This document shows, piece by piece, positions 36,873-45,319 of a stretch of DNA of 64,000 nt. The position numbers were made by a program, and so were the translations under genes. Position 1 is the first letter of the stretch, and every line of letters begins with the position of its first letter. The notes under the pieces are model-generated. The model was given only the letters and a program-made list of their open reading frames with translations. It searched no databases and was not told the DNA's origin. Origin of the DNA: Tepidamorphus gemmatus (GTDB lineage: Bacteria > Pseudomonadota > Alphaproteobacteria > Rhizobiales > Tepidamorphaceae); contig NZ_SMAK01000011.1 of the NCBI RefSeq assembly GCF_004346195.1, positions 45,617-109,616 of the forward strand, in the 5' to 3' direction.

Positions 36873-38084
36873 ATGCCGAAGTACCGCTACCGCGCCCTCG
36901 ATCCTTCCGGCCAGCTGGTCACTGGCGAGGCTGAGGCCGACTCGAGCCGCGACCTCTTGAGCGAGCTCGAGCGCATCGGGCACATCCCGATCGAGGCGCG
37001 CGAGGCCCGTGACGGGGCCGGCACGGCCATCCTGCGCGTGTTCCGCGCGCAGCCGAGGACCGAGGAAATCACCGAGGCCACCCGTGACCTGGCGATGCTG
37101 CTGAAGGGCGGGGTCAGTCTGCACGAGGCTCTGCAGCTGCTCGCACGCACGGGCGGCCGCTCCGTGGTGCGCGATCTGATGGCTTCGCTGCAGCGCAGCA
37201 TCGCCGACGGCAAGAGCTTCGCCGAGTCGCTGGCGCAGCATCGCAACGTCTTCCCGCCGATCTATGTCAAGATGGTCGAGGTCGCCGAGGCGGCAGGCAC
37301 GCTGGAGACGACGCTGGACGCCATCGCCCAGGAGCGCAGCCGCAACGAGGCGCTCAGGCGACGCCTGACCTCGGCGCTTACCTATCCGAGTTTCCTCGTG
37401 ATGGCGGCGTGCGGCGTGTTCCTGTTCGTCCTGGTCGGCGTCATTCCCGAGTTCGAGCGGGCGATGTCGGGCTTCCAGGACCGCATCGATCCCTCGGCGC
37501 GAACCGTCTTCGCACTGTCGGGTTTCGTCCGCGCCAATCTCGATCTCATCCTTGGCGCCGCCGTCCTGGCGCTGATCGGCGGCCTCATGGTCTCGCGCAG
37601 CCGCTCGGCGACCGGCGCACTGCTCCGGCTGATCGGACATGTTCCCGGCATCAGGACCATCGTCCAGTATCAACAGACCGTGTTCTTCTGCTCGACCCTC
37701 GGGACGCTGCTCGGCAGCGGGGTCGACATCACCACCTCGCTGCGGCTGGTGCGCGACCTGTTCCGCGACCGCCGCGCCGCCGAAAAGGTCGACAGGCTCA
37801 TTGCCGAGGTGCGCCAAGGCCACCGGCTCAGCGACGCGCTGGCCGGGCTTGACCTCCTGCCAGCCTATGTTATCCCCATCCTCAGGGTCGGCGAGGAAGC
37901 CGGAGAGCTCGACACCATGTCGCGGCGCATCGGCGGCTTCTATGAGGATCGGCTGGAGCGATCGCTGGCGCGACTGACAGCCATACTGGGTCCTTCTATA
38001 CTGATCCTGGTCAGCCTGATCATCGCGTGGCTGATCATAACCATCATAACGGCGCTGCTTAGCGTGAACGAGCTTTTGTTGTGA
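36873..38084 (+). CDS. gspF: GspF, T2SS inner-membrane platform protein
   Basis: The platform protein of the type II secretion pseudopilus. It starts MPKYRYRALDPSGQLVTGEA and has 403 residues. Two T2SSF domains, with DLAMLLKGGVSLHEALQLLA and FCSTLGTLLGSGVDITTSL, are each followed by hydrophobic segments (about 170-190, 220-240, 375-397). The AGGT before the ATG is short. A long upstream open frame is not coding. The stop overlaps gspG by 4 nt. First gene of gspF-G-H-I-J-K-L-M-N. Confidence 0.95.
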   Translation: MPKYRYRALDPSGQLVTGEAEADSSRDLLSELERIGHIPIEAREARDGAGTAILRVFRAQPRTEEITEATRDLAMLLKGGVSLHEALQLLARTGGRSVVRDLMASLQRSIADGKSFAESLAQHRNVFPPIYVKMVEVAEAAGTLETTLDAIAQERSRNEALRRRLTSALTYPSFLVMAACGVFLFVLVGVIPEFERAMSGFQDRIDPSARTVFALSGFVRANLDLILGAAVLALIGGLMVSRSRSATGALLRLIGHVPGIRTIVQYQQTVFFCSTLGTLLGSGVDITTSLRLVRDLFRDRRAAEKVDRLIAEVRQGHRLSDALAGLDLLPAYVIPILRVGEEAGELDTMSRRIGGFYEDRLERSLARLTAILGPSILILVSLIIAWLIITIITALLSVNELLL

Positions 38085-38548
38085 CGCTACGGACAATACG
38101 GTTTGCGGCTGCCCTCGACCGGCGGCGGGCGCGTCGCGACAGGCGCGGCGGCTTCACCCTGGTCGAGCTGCTCGTCGTGCTCGTGATCCTCAGCCTGATC
38201 ATGGGGCTGGTCGGCCCCCGCGTGCTGAGCTACCTCTCGGATGCACGCGGAAAGTCCGCGCGCCTGCAGATCGAGGCCATCCAGTCTGCGCTCGATCTCT
38301 TCTATCTCGATATGGGGCGGTATCCGACGACGTCGGAAGGACTTCAGGCGCTCGTGGTTCGGGTGCCCAATGCGGACCGGTGGAACGGTCCCTATCTGAA
38401 CCAGACCTCCGTCCCGCTCGATCCGTGGGGGAATCCCTACGATTACCGTTCTCCGGGGGCCAGCGGCCCGTACGAGATCACCTCTCTCGGGTCCGACGGA
38501 CGCAAGGGAGGTACCGGAGATGCCTCGGACATCACCAGCACCAGATAG
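38081..38548 (+). CDS. gspG: GspG, major pseudopilin
   Basis: The major pseudopilin subunit. It has a GTG start and a 155-residue precursor. The prepilin cleavage site is GG-FTLVELLVVLVILSLIMG (about residues 23-41), and the C-terminal calcium-type loop is present (DPWGNPYDYRSPG, SLGSDGRKGG). The unusually basic leader (RRRARRDRR) is about 23 residues. It overlaps gspF and gspH. Confidence 0.96.
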   Translation: MTLRTIRFAAALDRRRARRDRRGGFTLVELLVVLVILSLIMGLVGPRVLSYLSDARGKSARLQIEAIQSALDLFYLDMGRYPTTSEGLQALVVRVPNADRWNGPYLNQTSVPLDPWGNPYDYRSPGASGPYEITSLGSDGRKGGTGDASDITSTR

Positions 38549-39008
38549 ACGTCACGACGCCCGGGAAGGGTTCGCGCTGATCGAGATGGTGGTCGCGCTT
38601 GCGATCATCGGCCTCGTGATGGTGCTGGTGCTGCCACGTGTTGCGCGCGAGCCGGGACCGGCGGCGCTGCGGGCCAAGGCCTATACCGTCGCCGGCCTGC
38701 TGCGCGACGACCGCAACCGGGCGCTGCTCGATCGCCGCGACGTGGTCAGTCGGGTGGACCTCGGCAAACGGGTGGTCGTGTCGGGTGCGGACGGGAGTTA
38801 TGTGCGCATCCCCGATTCCGTCAGCATCGATTTCCTCCAGTCCGACCAGGAGAGGGCGGCGGGCGGCGGCATCCGGTTCCGGGCGGACGGCCGCTCGTCC
38901 GGCGGTGTCCTGACACTCAGCCGCGGCCCTGTCGGCTACCGCATCAGCGTCAATTGGCTGACGGCAGCCGTCGACGTCCTGCCCGTCGCAACACAGGCCG
39001 ACCGATGA
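38520..39008 (+). CDS. gspH: GspH-type minor pseudopilin
   Basis: A 162-residue minor pseudopilin. The prepilin motif is EG-FALIEMVVALAIIGLVMV. A globular domain follows with ALRAKAYTVAGLLRDDRNRA. The ATG overlaps the end of gspG by 29 nt and has GGAGG upstream. The assignment to H rather than another minor subunit comes from order and length. Confidence 0.85.
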   Translation: MPRTSPAPDRRHDAREGFALIEMVVALAIIGLVMVLVLPRVAREPGPAALRAKAYTVAGLLRDDRNRALLDRRDVVSRVDLGKRVVVSGADGSYVRIPDSVSIDFLQSDQERAAGGGIRFRADGRSSGGVLTLSRGPVGYRISVNWLTAAVDVLPVATQADR

Positions 39009-39430
39009 CCGCGCGGAGGCGACGGCGGCGGCGCGAGGAGGGCTTCCTGCTGCTCGAAACCCTGGTCGCCGTCGTCCTCATGTCGTTGCTGATGATGGTC
39101 CTGCCCGGCGGGATCGTGGTCTCCAGGCGGATGGTCGAAAAATCGCTGTCCACCGTCTCCGCCGGCCTCGTCGCCGAGGCCGTGCTGGCCGGCGAGCTTG
39201 CCCCGGAGACCCTGCAGTTCGGCACCAGGAGCGGGATAGTGGACGGCTACGAGTGGATGGCGCAGGTCAGGCCGAGGGCCGGTCTGGTGCCATCGCGCCG
39301 TGACGAGGGGGAGAGGCAGGCGCAGCGGCAAGCGGACTGGACCCCCTACGATGTCACGGTTGAGGTGCGTGCGCCGGACGGCACGACGATCGCCGTCGAC
39401 ACGCTGCGGATCGGGTCGGCACGGCAATGA
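39005..39430 (+). CDS. gspI: GspI-type minor pseudopilin
   Basis: A 141-residue protein with prepilin motif EEG-FLLLETLVAVVLMSLLMM preceded by an Arg-run leader (RRRRRRR). The ATG overlaps the gspH stop (ATGA). The C-terminal strand pattern YDVTVEVRAPDGTTI suits GspI. Its place between H and J supports the name. Confidence 0.85.
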   Translation: MTARRRRRRREEGFLLLETLVAVVLMSLLMMVLPGGIVVSRRMVEKSLSTVSAGLVAEAVLAGELAPETLQFGTRSGIVDGYEWMAQVRPRAGLVPSRRDEGERQAQRQADWTPYDVTVEVRAPDGTTIAVDTLRIGSARQ

Positions 39431-40104
39431 GCCGGCCGTGGTATCGTCCGCGTCGGGACCGAGCCGCGGGTTTCGTGCTGATGGAGGCACTCGCCGCGCT
39501 GGCGCTCGGTGCGCTGGTGCTGATGGCGGTGCCGCTCGTCGCCGGGCTGATGCTGCGCAACTGGCAGAAGACGACGCTGGACAGCGACAGGCTGGAGACC
39601 GTCGCGGCCGGGATGCGGGTGCTCAGGCGTGACGTGACCGCCATGCGGCGGGAGTTCTGGGGCAGACGGCATGGCGCGACCTACGCGTTCGCCGGGGGGC
39701 CGGAGTCGCTTGCCATCGTGGTCGGCGGCGACGGTGCGTCGCCCGGGCCGGGGCGCGGCATGGTCGTCTATTCGGTGCGCCCCGATGCGGGCGGATCCGT
39801 CCTGCAGCGGGCGGCGGCGCCGCTCGCGCCGGATGCCAGGCAATTCGATCTCGCAGCGCTGCGCGATCCGGTGGTACTGCTGCGCGGTCCGTGGCGCTAC
39901 CAGTTCCGCTATGGCAGACTGGAGGGGCCGCGTCTGGAATGGACCACGACCTGGGCGCTGCCGACTGCCTTGCCGGACGCGATCCGCCTCGATGTCGTCG
40001 ATCAGGACACGGGTATCCGGGTGCTGCCGCCGCTGATCCTGCGCCCGGCGGCCGAAACCGAACCCGGGTGTCTGGACGAGAGGGCCGGTCCATGCGGCGG
40101 ATGA
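39427..40104 (+). CDS. gspJ: GspJ-type minor pseudopilin
   Basis: A 225-residue protein with prepilin motif AAG-FVLMEALAALALGALVLM and a larger globular domain (RRDVTAMRREFWGRRHG, GMVVYSVRPDAGG). The start ATG overlaps the gspI stop (ATGA). The length and conserved order between I and K support GspJ. Confidence 0.85.
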   Translation: MSRPWYRPRRDRAAGFVLMEALAALALGALVLMAVPLVAGLMLRNWQKTTLDSDRLETVAAGMRVLRRDVTAMRREFWGRRHGATYAFAGGPESLAIVVGGDGASPGPGRGMVVYSVRPDAGGSVLQRAAAPLAPDARQFDLAALRDPVVLLRGPWRYQFRYGRLEGPRLEWTTTWALPTALPDAIRLDVVDQDTGIRVLPPLILRPAAETEPGCLDERAGPCGG

Positions 40105-40979
40105 CCGGCGAGCGCGGATACATCTCCGTCGTGGTGCTGATGGTCGCCGGCCTGCTGGCGGCTCTCGTGGCGGCGACGATGCAGGTGTCGCGGCCGACCG
40201 CCGCCTATGCACGGCTGAATGTCGACGAGCTTCAGGCCGACGCGCTGCTGCGGGGCGGCGTCGCGGCGGCCGCCTACAGCCTGTTCGTCGGGCGGCTCGA
40301 TCCGGCCCAGCTGGCGGGCACCGTTGTCACGTTCGCGACCGGGGCGGTGCGGCTGTCCGCGCGCACGGAGCGGGGCCGGATCGACCTGAACGGATCGCCG
40401 CCAGTGCTGCTCGCCGGGCTCTACCGGGCCGTCAACGGACGCGGCATGAGTGCGCAGCAGTTCGCCGCCCGGGTGGCGGACTGGCGCGATGCCAACGGGC
40501 AACCTGGGCCGAATGGCGCCGAACGGCCGCAATACCGCGAGGCAGGGCTCGCCTACGGTCCGCGCAACGGTCCCTTCCAGTCGGTGGAGGAGCTGATGCT
40601 GGTGCTCGGCATGACCGCCGAGGACTACGCCAGGCTCAGCCCGCATTTGACGATCTTCAATCCGGAGGGGACGATAGATCCGATGAGCGCATCGATTCCC
40701 GTGCTGTCTTCGGTGCCCGGGATGGATGCGCGTCAAGCGCAGGAGCTGGTCGCGGCATTGCGCGCCGAGGCGCCGGAGCGGCGGGCGCAGAACCGCCAGC
40801 TGCAGCGCTTCTCGCGGTTCCTGTCCGTCGAGGACGCGCAGGTTTTCAGGATCACTGCCGAGGCCAGGCTGCTTGGCGGCTTCACCCGGACCGCGGAGGC
40901 GGTGATCGTGCAGACGGACACTCCGCAGCTGTTCGATGTGCTCGCCTGGGTCGACGAGCCGGCTGGAGAGGGACGTTGA
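40092..40979 (+). CDS. gspK: GspK, tip pseudopilin
   Basis: The tip-capping minor pseudopilin. It has 295 residues and a prepilin-like motif ERG-YISVVVLMVAGLLAALVA, with Tyr rather than Phe at +1 of the mature protein. The alpha domain contains DRIDLN-like RIDLNGSPPVLLAGLY and LTIFNPEGTIDPMSAS. The start overlaps gspJ by 13 nt; a longer upstream frame is rejected. A 94-bp gap follows before gspL. Confidence 0.88.
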   Translation: MRRMTGERGYISVVVLMVAGLLAALVAATMQVSRPTAAYARLNVDELQADALLRGGVAAAAYSLFVGRLDPAQLAGTVVTFATGAVRLSARTERGRIDLNGSPPVLLAGLYRAVNGRGMSAQQFAARVADWRDANGQPGPNGAERPQYREAGLAYGPRNGPFQSVEELMLVLGMTAEDYARLSPHLTIFNPEGTIDPMSASIPVLSSVPGMDARQAQELVAALRAEAPERRAQNRQLQRFSRFLSVEDAQVFRITAEARLLGGFTRTAEAVIVQTDTPQLFDVLAWVDEPAGEGR

Positions 40980-41073
40980 GGCGGGCCGCTGCCGCTTGCC
41001 GAGGGATGGGCGTGGCGTTGCCGGCCGCAGGAGCCTATATGCTGTCGGTTGCGACGACCACCGGGAGCGCGCG

Positions 41074-42129
41074 ATGAATGCTGTCAGCCGGTTGCTCGGA
41101 TGGTGGGTCGGGGAGCTCGCCCGAGCCGTCGAGCCGCTGGTCGTCCGCTTCGGGCGGCCGGCCGGCTTCGTCGTCGTGGATACCGCAGGCCGGTATCAGG
41201 CGTGGCGGGTCAGCGGCCGCGAACCGGTGTTGCTCGGCACCGCCGACGCTGCCGACCTTGCCGCCACCGATTGGGTGAAGAAACTGAAGTCGCGGTCGTT
41301 CGAGCTGCGTCTCGAGGCGGGACAGGTCCTCGACCGGACCCTCAGTCTCCCGGCTGCCGGCAGGCAGTATGTCGAGGCGATCCTGCGCCATCAGATCGAG
41401 CGGCTGACCCCCTGGGCCGCCGACCGTGTCGTCTTCGACTACGAGATCGTCGAGGATGCAGCGTCCGCGACCGACGACCAGATGCGGATACGACTCGTCG
41501 CCACCGCACGGGAGCGCGTTGCGGCGGCGCTGGCGCCGCTGGAGGCGTTGGGACTCAGCCCGCGCGCGGTCGGTACCGCAGCCGATCCGCTGGGCCTGGC
41601 GACGAGCATCGACCTGCAGGATTCCAGCAAGACCCGGCGCCGTGACGTGCTTCGTCGGAAGGTGGGGATCGCGCTTGCCGCCTTTGCGGCACTGGTGGTT
41701 GTGGCGGGTGGCGTACAGAGCTGGATCGTCTACGATCTCACGAAGCGTAGCGAGGCGCTCGACGCGGCGATCGAGATGCGCCGCTCTGTCATCGCCGAGG
41801 CGGTGGCACGCGCCGGCGCGTCAGCGAGCCACCAGCAGCTCGCCGCGCGCAAGGCCTCCGCATTGCCGATGGTGCTGCTGATCGAGGAACTGTCGAAACG
41901 GATCCCGACCGACACCTATCTCACCGAACTCTCGATCGACGGGCAGACGCTCCGGATCAACGGCCTGTCCTCGCGCGCCACCGAGCTGATCGCGCTGATC
42001 GAGCAGTCGCCGATGCTGTCGGCCGCCCAGTTCGCCGCCCCGACCACGCGGACCGAGGACGGGGCCGCCGACAGCTTTCAGATCCTCGCCAGGCTGCCGG
42101 GCCAGGACCCGCAAGGGGACCAGCCGTGA
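41074..42129 (+). CDS. gspL: GspL-like T2SS assembly protein
   Basis: A 351-residue inner-membrane protein. The N-terminal cytoplasmic part (about 1-195) has a degenerate actin-like fold in which ILRHQIERLTPWAADRVVFDY matches PilN/GspL-type proteins. A membrane helix is at about 199-221 (IALAAFAALVVVAGGVQSWI). A periplasmic fimbrial-assembly domain follows (RIPTDTYLTELSIDGQTLRI). The start has GGGAG upstream. The name also rests on its place between K and M. Confidence 0.82.
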   Translation: MNAVSRLLGWWVGELARAVEPLVVRFGRPAGFVVVDTAGRYQAWRVSGREPVLLGTADAADLAATDWVKKLKSRSFELRLEAGQVLDRTLSLPAAGRQYVEAILRHQIERLTPWAADRVVFDYEIVEDAASATDDQMRIRLVATARERVAAALAPLEALGLSPRAVGTAADPLGLATSIDLQDSSKTRRRDVLRRKVGIALAAFAALVVVAGGVQSWIVYDLTKRSEALDAAIEMRRSVIAEAVARAGASASHQQLAARKASALPMVLLIEELSKRIPTDTYLTELSIDGQTLRINGLSSRATELIALIEQSPMLSAAQFAAPTTRTEDGAADSFQILARLPGQDPQGDQP

Positions 42130-42701
42130 CGTCGCCGGCCATGCGGATCGATTCCCGGCAGGTCGGAGCGGTGGCGCTGGCCGGTGCGCTGGTGGTCGCC
42201 GCCATTTCGTGGCTGGCCTGGGGCTGGCTGGCGCGACAGGCGGTCGCGGAGCGCATCGCCGTTCAGACTGGCCAGATCGCGCATCTGGACCGGCGGCTCG
42301 CGTCGCTCGAGGCAGACGGCACGCCGCAGGCGGGCGAGGGCGCGCCGGCGGCCGTCTACTTTCCCGGAGCGACCGCGCCGATCGCGGCAGCCGCGGTCCA
42401 GCGCACGGTGGACGGTATCATTGACGCGGCAGGCGGGCGGCTGATCGAAAGCCAGCTGTTGCCGATCGCCGAGGCCGATCCGGATGGCCACCGGATCGAC
42501 CTGCGCACCTCGTTCGAGGCAACGATCGAGAGTTTGCAAGCAATTCTGTTCGAGATCGAGACCAGGCGGCCGATCATGCTTGTGAGGTCGCTGTCGGTGC
42601 GATCCTTCGTGGCGGCCGGTCGCAATGACGCCGACGTGGACGATCCGGTGCTGCAGGTGTCGCTGGTGGTTGCGGCATTCTGGGAGCCTGGCGAAGAATG
42701 A
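42126..42701 (+). CDS. gspM: GspM-like T2SS protein
   Basis: A 191-residue protein with a GTG start overlapping the gspL stop. One N-terminal membrane helix is at about residues 14-36 (VALAGALVVAAISWLAWGWLA), followed by a coiled coil and a ferredoxin-like periplasmic domain (LRTSFEATIESLQAILFEIE). It resembles the GspM-b branch found in alphaproteobacteria. It partners GspL at the inner membrane. Confidence 0.8.
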   Translation: MTSPAMRIDSRQVGAVALAGALVVAAISWLAWGWLARQAVAERIAVQTGQIAHLDRRLASLEADGTPQAGEGAPAAVYFPGATAPIAAAAVQRTVDGIIDAAGGRLIESQLLPIAEADPDGHRIDLRTSFEATIESLQAILFEIETRRPIMLVRSLSVRSFVAAGRNDADVDDPVLQVSLVVAAFWEPGEE

Positions 42702-43237
42702 CGCGGCTCGGGAGCATCGCCGTCGTCTGTCTGCTGGCCGCCATCGGACAGGTGGCCGGCGGCTTCCCGGCGGTCGCCCAGGCATCCGGGCCGTCCGACG
42801 CACCGACAGGGGGGCAGGCACCCGGTGCCGTCCTTGAGGGCCTGACGCTCGACGATCTTGCCGCTACACGGGAGCGGCCGCTGTTCACGCCGGCGCGGCA
42901 TCCGCCGCTGCCTCCGCCGCCACCACCGCCGCCACCGCCTCCGACGCTGGTCGAAAGGCCGGAGAGGCAGCCGCCGGCTGCGAGGAAGCCGCCGCAACTC
43001 CGGCTCGTCGGCGTCATCATCACCGATGACAGGATGGTTGCAATCATGATGGGCCAGAAGCGGCAGGTGCATAGGCTTGCGGTCGGCGACGAGGTCGACG
43101 GCTGGAAGGTGGTCGCCGTCGAGCCGAATTCGGTGAAGATGCAGTTCCGCAAGGAGAGCCGCGTCTACCGCATGTTCCGGTCGCGGGTCCGGATTCAGGA
43201 GGTACGGCCGTCTTCGGCGCAGGCCGGTGTCAACTGA
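42698..43237 (+). CDS. GspN/GspC-like proline-rich T2SS protein
   Basis: A 179-residue exported protein. A signal segment (about 1-28) is followed by a polyproline spacer (PPLPPPPPPPPPPPTL at about 68-83) and a C-terminal homology-region-like domain (LRLVGVIITDDRMVAIMMG, VHRLAVGDEVDGWKVVAVE). That domain resembles the GspC/PilP region that contacts the secretin. The polyproline may span the periplasm. No other gspC is visible, so this gene is the likely GspC functional equivalent. It overlaps gspM by 4 nt and converges on gspE. Confidence 0.72.
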   Translation: MTRLGSIAVVCLLAAIGQVAGGFPAVAQASGPSDAPTGGQAPGAVLEGLTLDDLAATRERPLFTPARHPPLPPPPPPPPPPPTLVERPERQPPAARKPPQLRLVGVIITDDRMVAIMMGQKRQVHRLAVGDEVDGWKVVAVEPNSVKMQFRKESRVYRMFRSRVRIQEVRPSSAQAGVN

Positions 43238-43250
43238 TCGGTCCTGCCGC

Positions 43251-44960
43251 TCAGGTGGCGACCCGCATCACCTCCGACACCGACGTCAGTCCCGCCCTGC
43301 ATTTCATCAGGCCGTCTTCCAGCATGGTCGTCATCCCCGCCTTGCGGGCGACCTCCTGAATCCTGCCGGTGTCGACTTCGTCGTGGATCTGCTGCCGCAG
43401 GTCGGCGTCGAAGCGCATCACTTCGAAGATGCCGATGCGGCCGCGGTATCCGGTTCCACCGCACCAGTCGCAGCCGGTACCGCGGTACAGCGTTTCGCCT
43501 GCGCCAAGCTGTAGGATGCCGCGTTCGAGCAGCGATTGCGTGGCGTGGTCATGATCCGTGATCGCCGTGCGACAGCGCTCGCACAGCTTGCGAACCAGCC
43601 GTTGGCCAATCACGCCACGCAGCGCCGAGGCCAGGAGGAAGCTCTCGACCTTGAGATCGAGGAGCCGGGCGACCGCGTCGGCAGCATTGTTGGTGTGCAG
43701 TGTGGTCAGCACCAGGTGGCCGGTCAGCGCCGCCTGAATGCCGATCGCCGCCGTTTCGGCGTCGCGCATTTCGCCGACCATGATGATGTCCGGATCATGC
43801 CGCAGAAAGGCCCGCAGCGCGGTCGCAAAGGTGAGATCGATCGCCGGCTTGACCTGAGTCTGGTGGATGCCGGCAATCTGGTACTCGATCGGATCCTCGA
43901 CCGTCATGATCTTGCGGGCCGGATCGTTCAGCTCGGTGAGCGCGGCGGCCAGCGTCGTGGTCTTGCCGCTGCCGGTCGGGCCCGACACCACGACCAGGCC
44001 GTAGGGCTCTGCCAGGATGGCGCGGATCGTCACCAGATCGCGGGGGGACATGCCGAGCCGGGCAAGGTCGAGCGCGCGCGATTCCTTGACCAGGATGCGG
44101 ATGACCGCCGCCTCGCCATGGAGGGTCGGCAGCGTGGCGATGCGCAGGTCGGCTTCGGTGTTGACGATGCGGACGCGGGCGCGGCCGTCCTGAGGCAGGC
44201 GGCGCTCGGCGATGTTGAGACCGGCGAGAATCTTGATCCGTGACACGATCGCGCGTGCCATACGTCCCGGCAGCGTCTGGTAGGGCCGCAGGAAGCCATC
44301 GACACGCAGGCGCACGCGCACCGCATCGCGCGTCGGCTCGACATGGATGTCGGTCGCGCCCAGGTCGATCGCAGCCTCGAGCATCGCGTCGACGGCCTGC
44401 ACGACCGGCGCGCCGCGTGCGAGGTCACGCAGCCGTTCCAGGTTCTCGTCGTTGCCGATGTCCATCTCGAGGTCGGTCGCGCCGCCGCCGGCCTCGTCCT
44501 TGCGCTCGGGTTCGGATTGTTCGGCATCGCGCTCGAACAGCATCGCGATGTCCTCGAAGGCGACGACGCTGATGCCGAACGGTCGCCCCACGGCGAGCTT
44601 CACGGCGTCGATCGCCTCGATGTTGGCCGGGTCGGCCACAGCCAGCATCAGGCGCCCGCCGATCTCGTAGGGATAGAGCCAGGCATCGCGCAGGAAGCGG
44701 CGCGACAGGCCGCGAGTGGCACCGCTCTGACTACCAATCGCGTCAATGCGCACGCGCGGAAGACCGTGAAACCGGGCGATGGCGTCGGCCAGGTCGGTGC
44801 CGGTCATCACGCCCGCTTCCCACAGCGCGGCATATGCCCCGCGCTGCTCCTGTGGGACTGCGTCGAGTGCGTCATAATCGACACGCTCGCCGAACTCTTC
44901 GCTTTTTCTCAGGAAGGAGAGAAAGGCGTCGTCGACATCCAGGGATGGCTTGGCTATCAT
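43251..44960 (-). CDS. gspE: GspE, T2SS secretion ATPase
   Basis: The hexameric AAA ATPase driving pseudopilus growth. It has 569 residues. An N1E-type domain is at the N-terminus. Walker A is GPTGSGKTT (about 327-335), Walker B DPDIIMVGEMRD, and a His box LTTLHTNN is present. The zinc tetracysteine motif is C460/C463 with C497/C500 (CERC ... CDWC). It lies on the opposite strand from the rest of the cluster, between gspN and gspD and divergent from gspD. Confidence 0.95.
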   Translation of the reverse strand: MIAKPSLDVDDAFLSFLRKSEEFGERVDYDALDAVPQEQRGAYAALWEAGVMTGTDLADAIARFHGLPRVRIDAIGSQSGATRGLSRRFLRDAWLYPYEIGGRLMLAVADPANIEAIDAVKLAVGRPFGISVVAFEDIAMLFERDAEQSEPERKDEAGGGATDLEMDIGNDENLERLRDLARGAPVVQAVDAMLEAAIDLGATDIHVEPTRDAVRVRLRVDGFLRPYQTLPGRMARAIVSRIKILAGLNIAERRLPQDGRARVRIVNTEADLRIATLPTLHGEAAVIRILVKESRALDLARLGMSPRDLVTIRAILAEPYGLVVVSGPTGSGKTTTLAAALTELNDPARKIMTVEDPIEYQIAGIHQTQVKPAIDLTFATALRAFLRHDPDIIMVGEMRDAETAAIGIQAALTGHLVLTTLHTNNAADAVARLLDLKVESFLLASALRGVIGQRLVRKLCERCRTAITDHDHATQSLLERGILQLGAGETLYRGTGCDWCGGTGYRGRIGIFEVMRFDADLRQQIHDEVDTGRIQEVARKAGMTTMLEDGLMKCRAGLTSVSEVMRVAT

Positions 44961-44999
44961 TTTCCGCGAGTTCGGACCGGCGCACGCGACGCGGTGCGA

Positions 45000-45035
45000 T
45001 TGTCAACAGATAGTTTGTCAGCGCAGGGGTGACAA
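45000..45035. promoter_or_regulatory. Three evenly spaced TTGTCA/TGACAA sites between gspE and gspD
   Basis: TTGTCA at 45000-45005, TTGTCA at 45015-45020 and inverted TGACAA at 45030-45035 are each separated by exactly 9 bp. They lie 40-75 bp upstream of gspE and before a gspD promoter candidate (GTGACA 45029-45034, TATAAC 45055-45060, spacer 20). The regular spacing suggests cooperative binding of one regulator to shared divergent control. Confidence 0.5.
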
Positions 45036-45101
45036 CCGACCGTTCCCGGTAAACTATAACCCCTCGGATCGGATGAGACCGGGGGAGAAGAACAGGCGTC
45101 T

Positions 45102-45183
45102 GGCGGCGAACCGCCCTTTCAGAACTCCAAGAACACGCTCCTGTTCGGCATGTCTGCGCGGAACGATCCCTCCTTCGGGAGGG
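45102..45183 (+). promoter_or_regulatory. Hairpin-rich leader of gspD
   Basis: Two hairpins lie in the roughly 260-nt leader: GGCGG-cgaa-CCGCC followed by CTTTC (45102-45115), and CCCTCC-ttcg-GGAGGG (45168-45183) with flanking GAAC/GTTC. Both use stable tetraloops. They could be attenuators or processing sites before gspD. The rest of 44961-45319 shows no gene. Confidence 0.42.
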
Positions 45184-45319
45184 GCGGTTCGGGCTGGGCG
45201 GTTGAGTCATGACCGGATGGCCTGATGAATGCGTTGCGGCATGCGCGGGCGGACGTTGTGGTACTTGCCGGTCTCGCCGGCAAATGCAGTCCTCAGGTGA
45301 GGAGGGTATCGAGGCGTTG

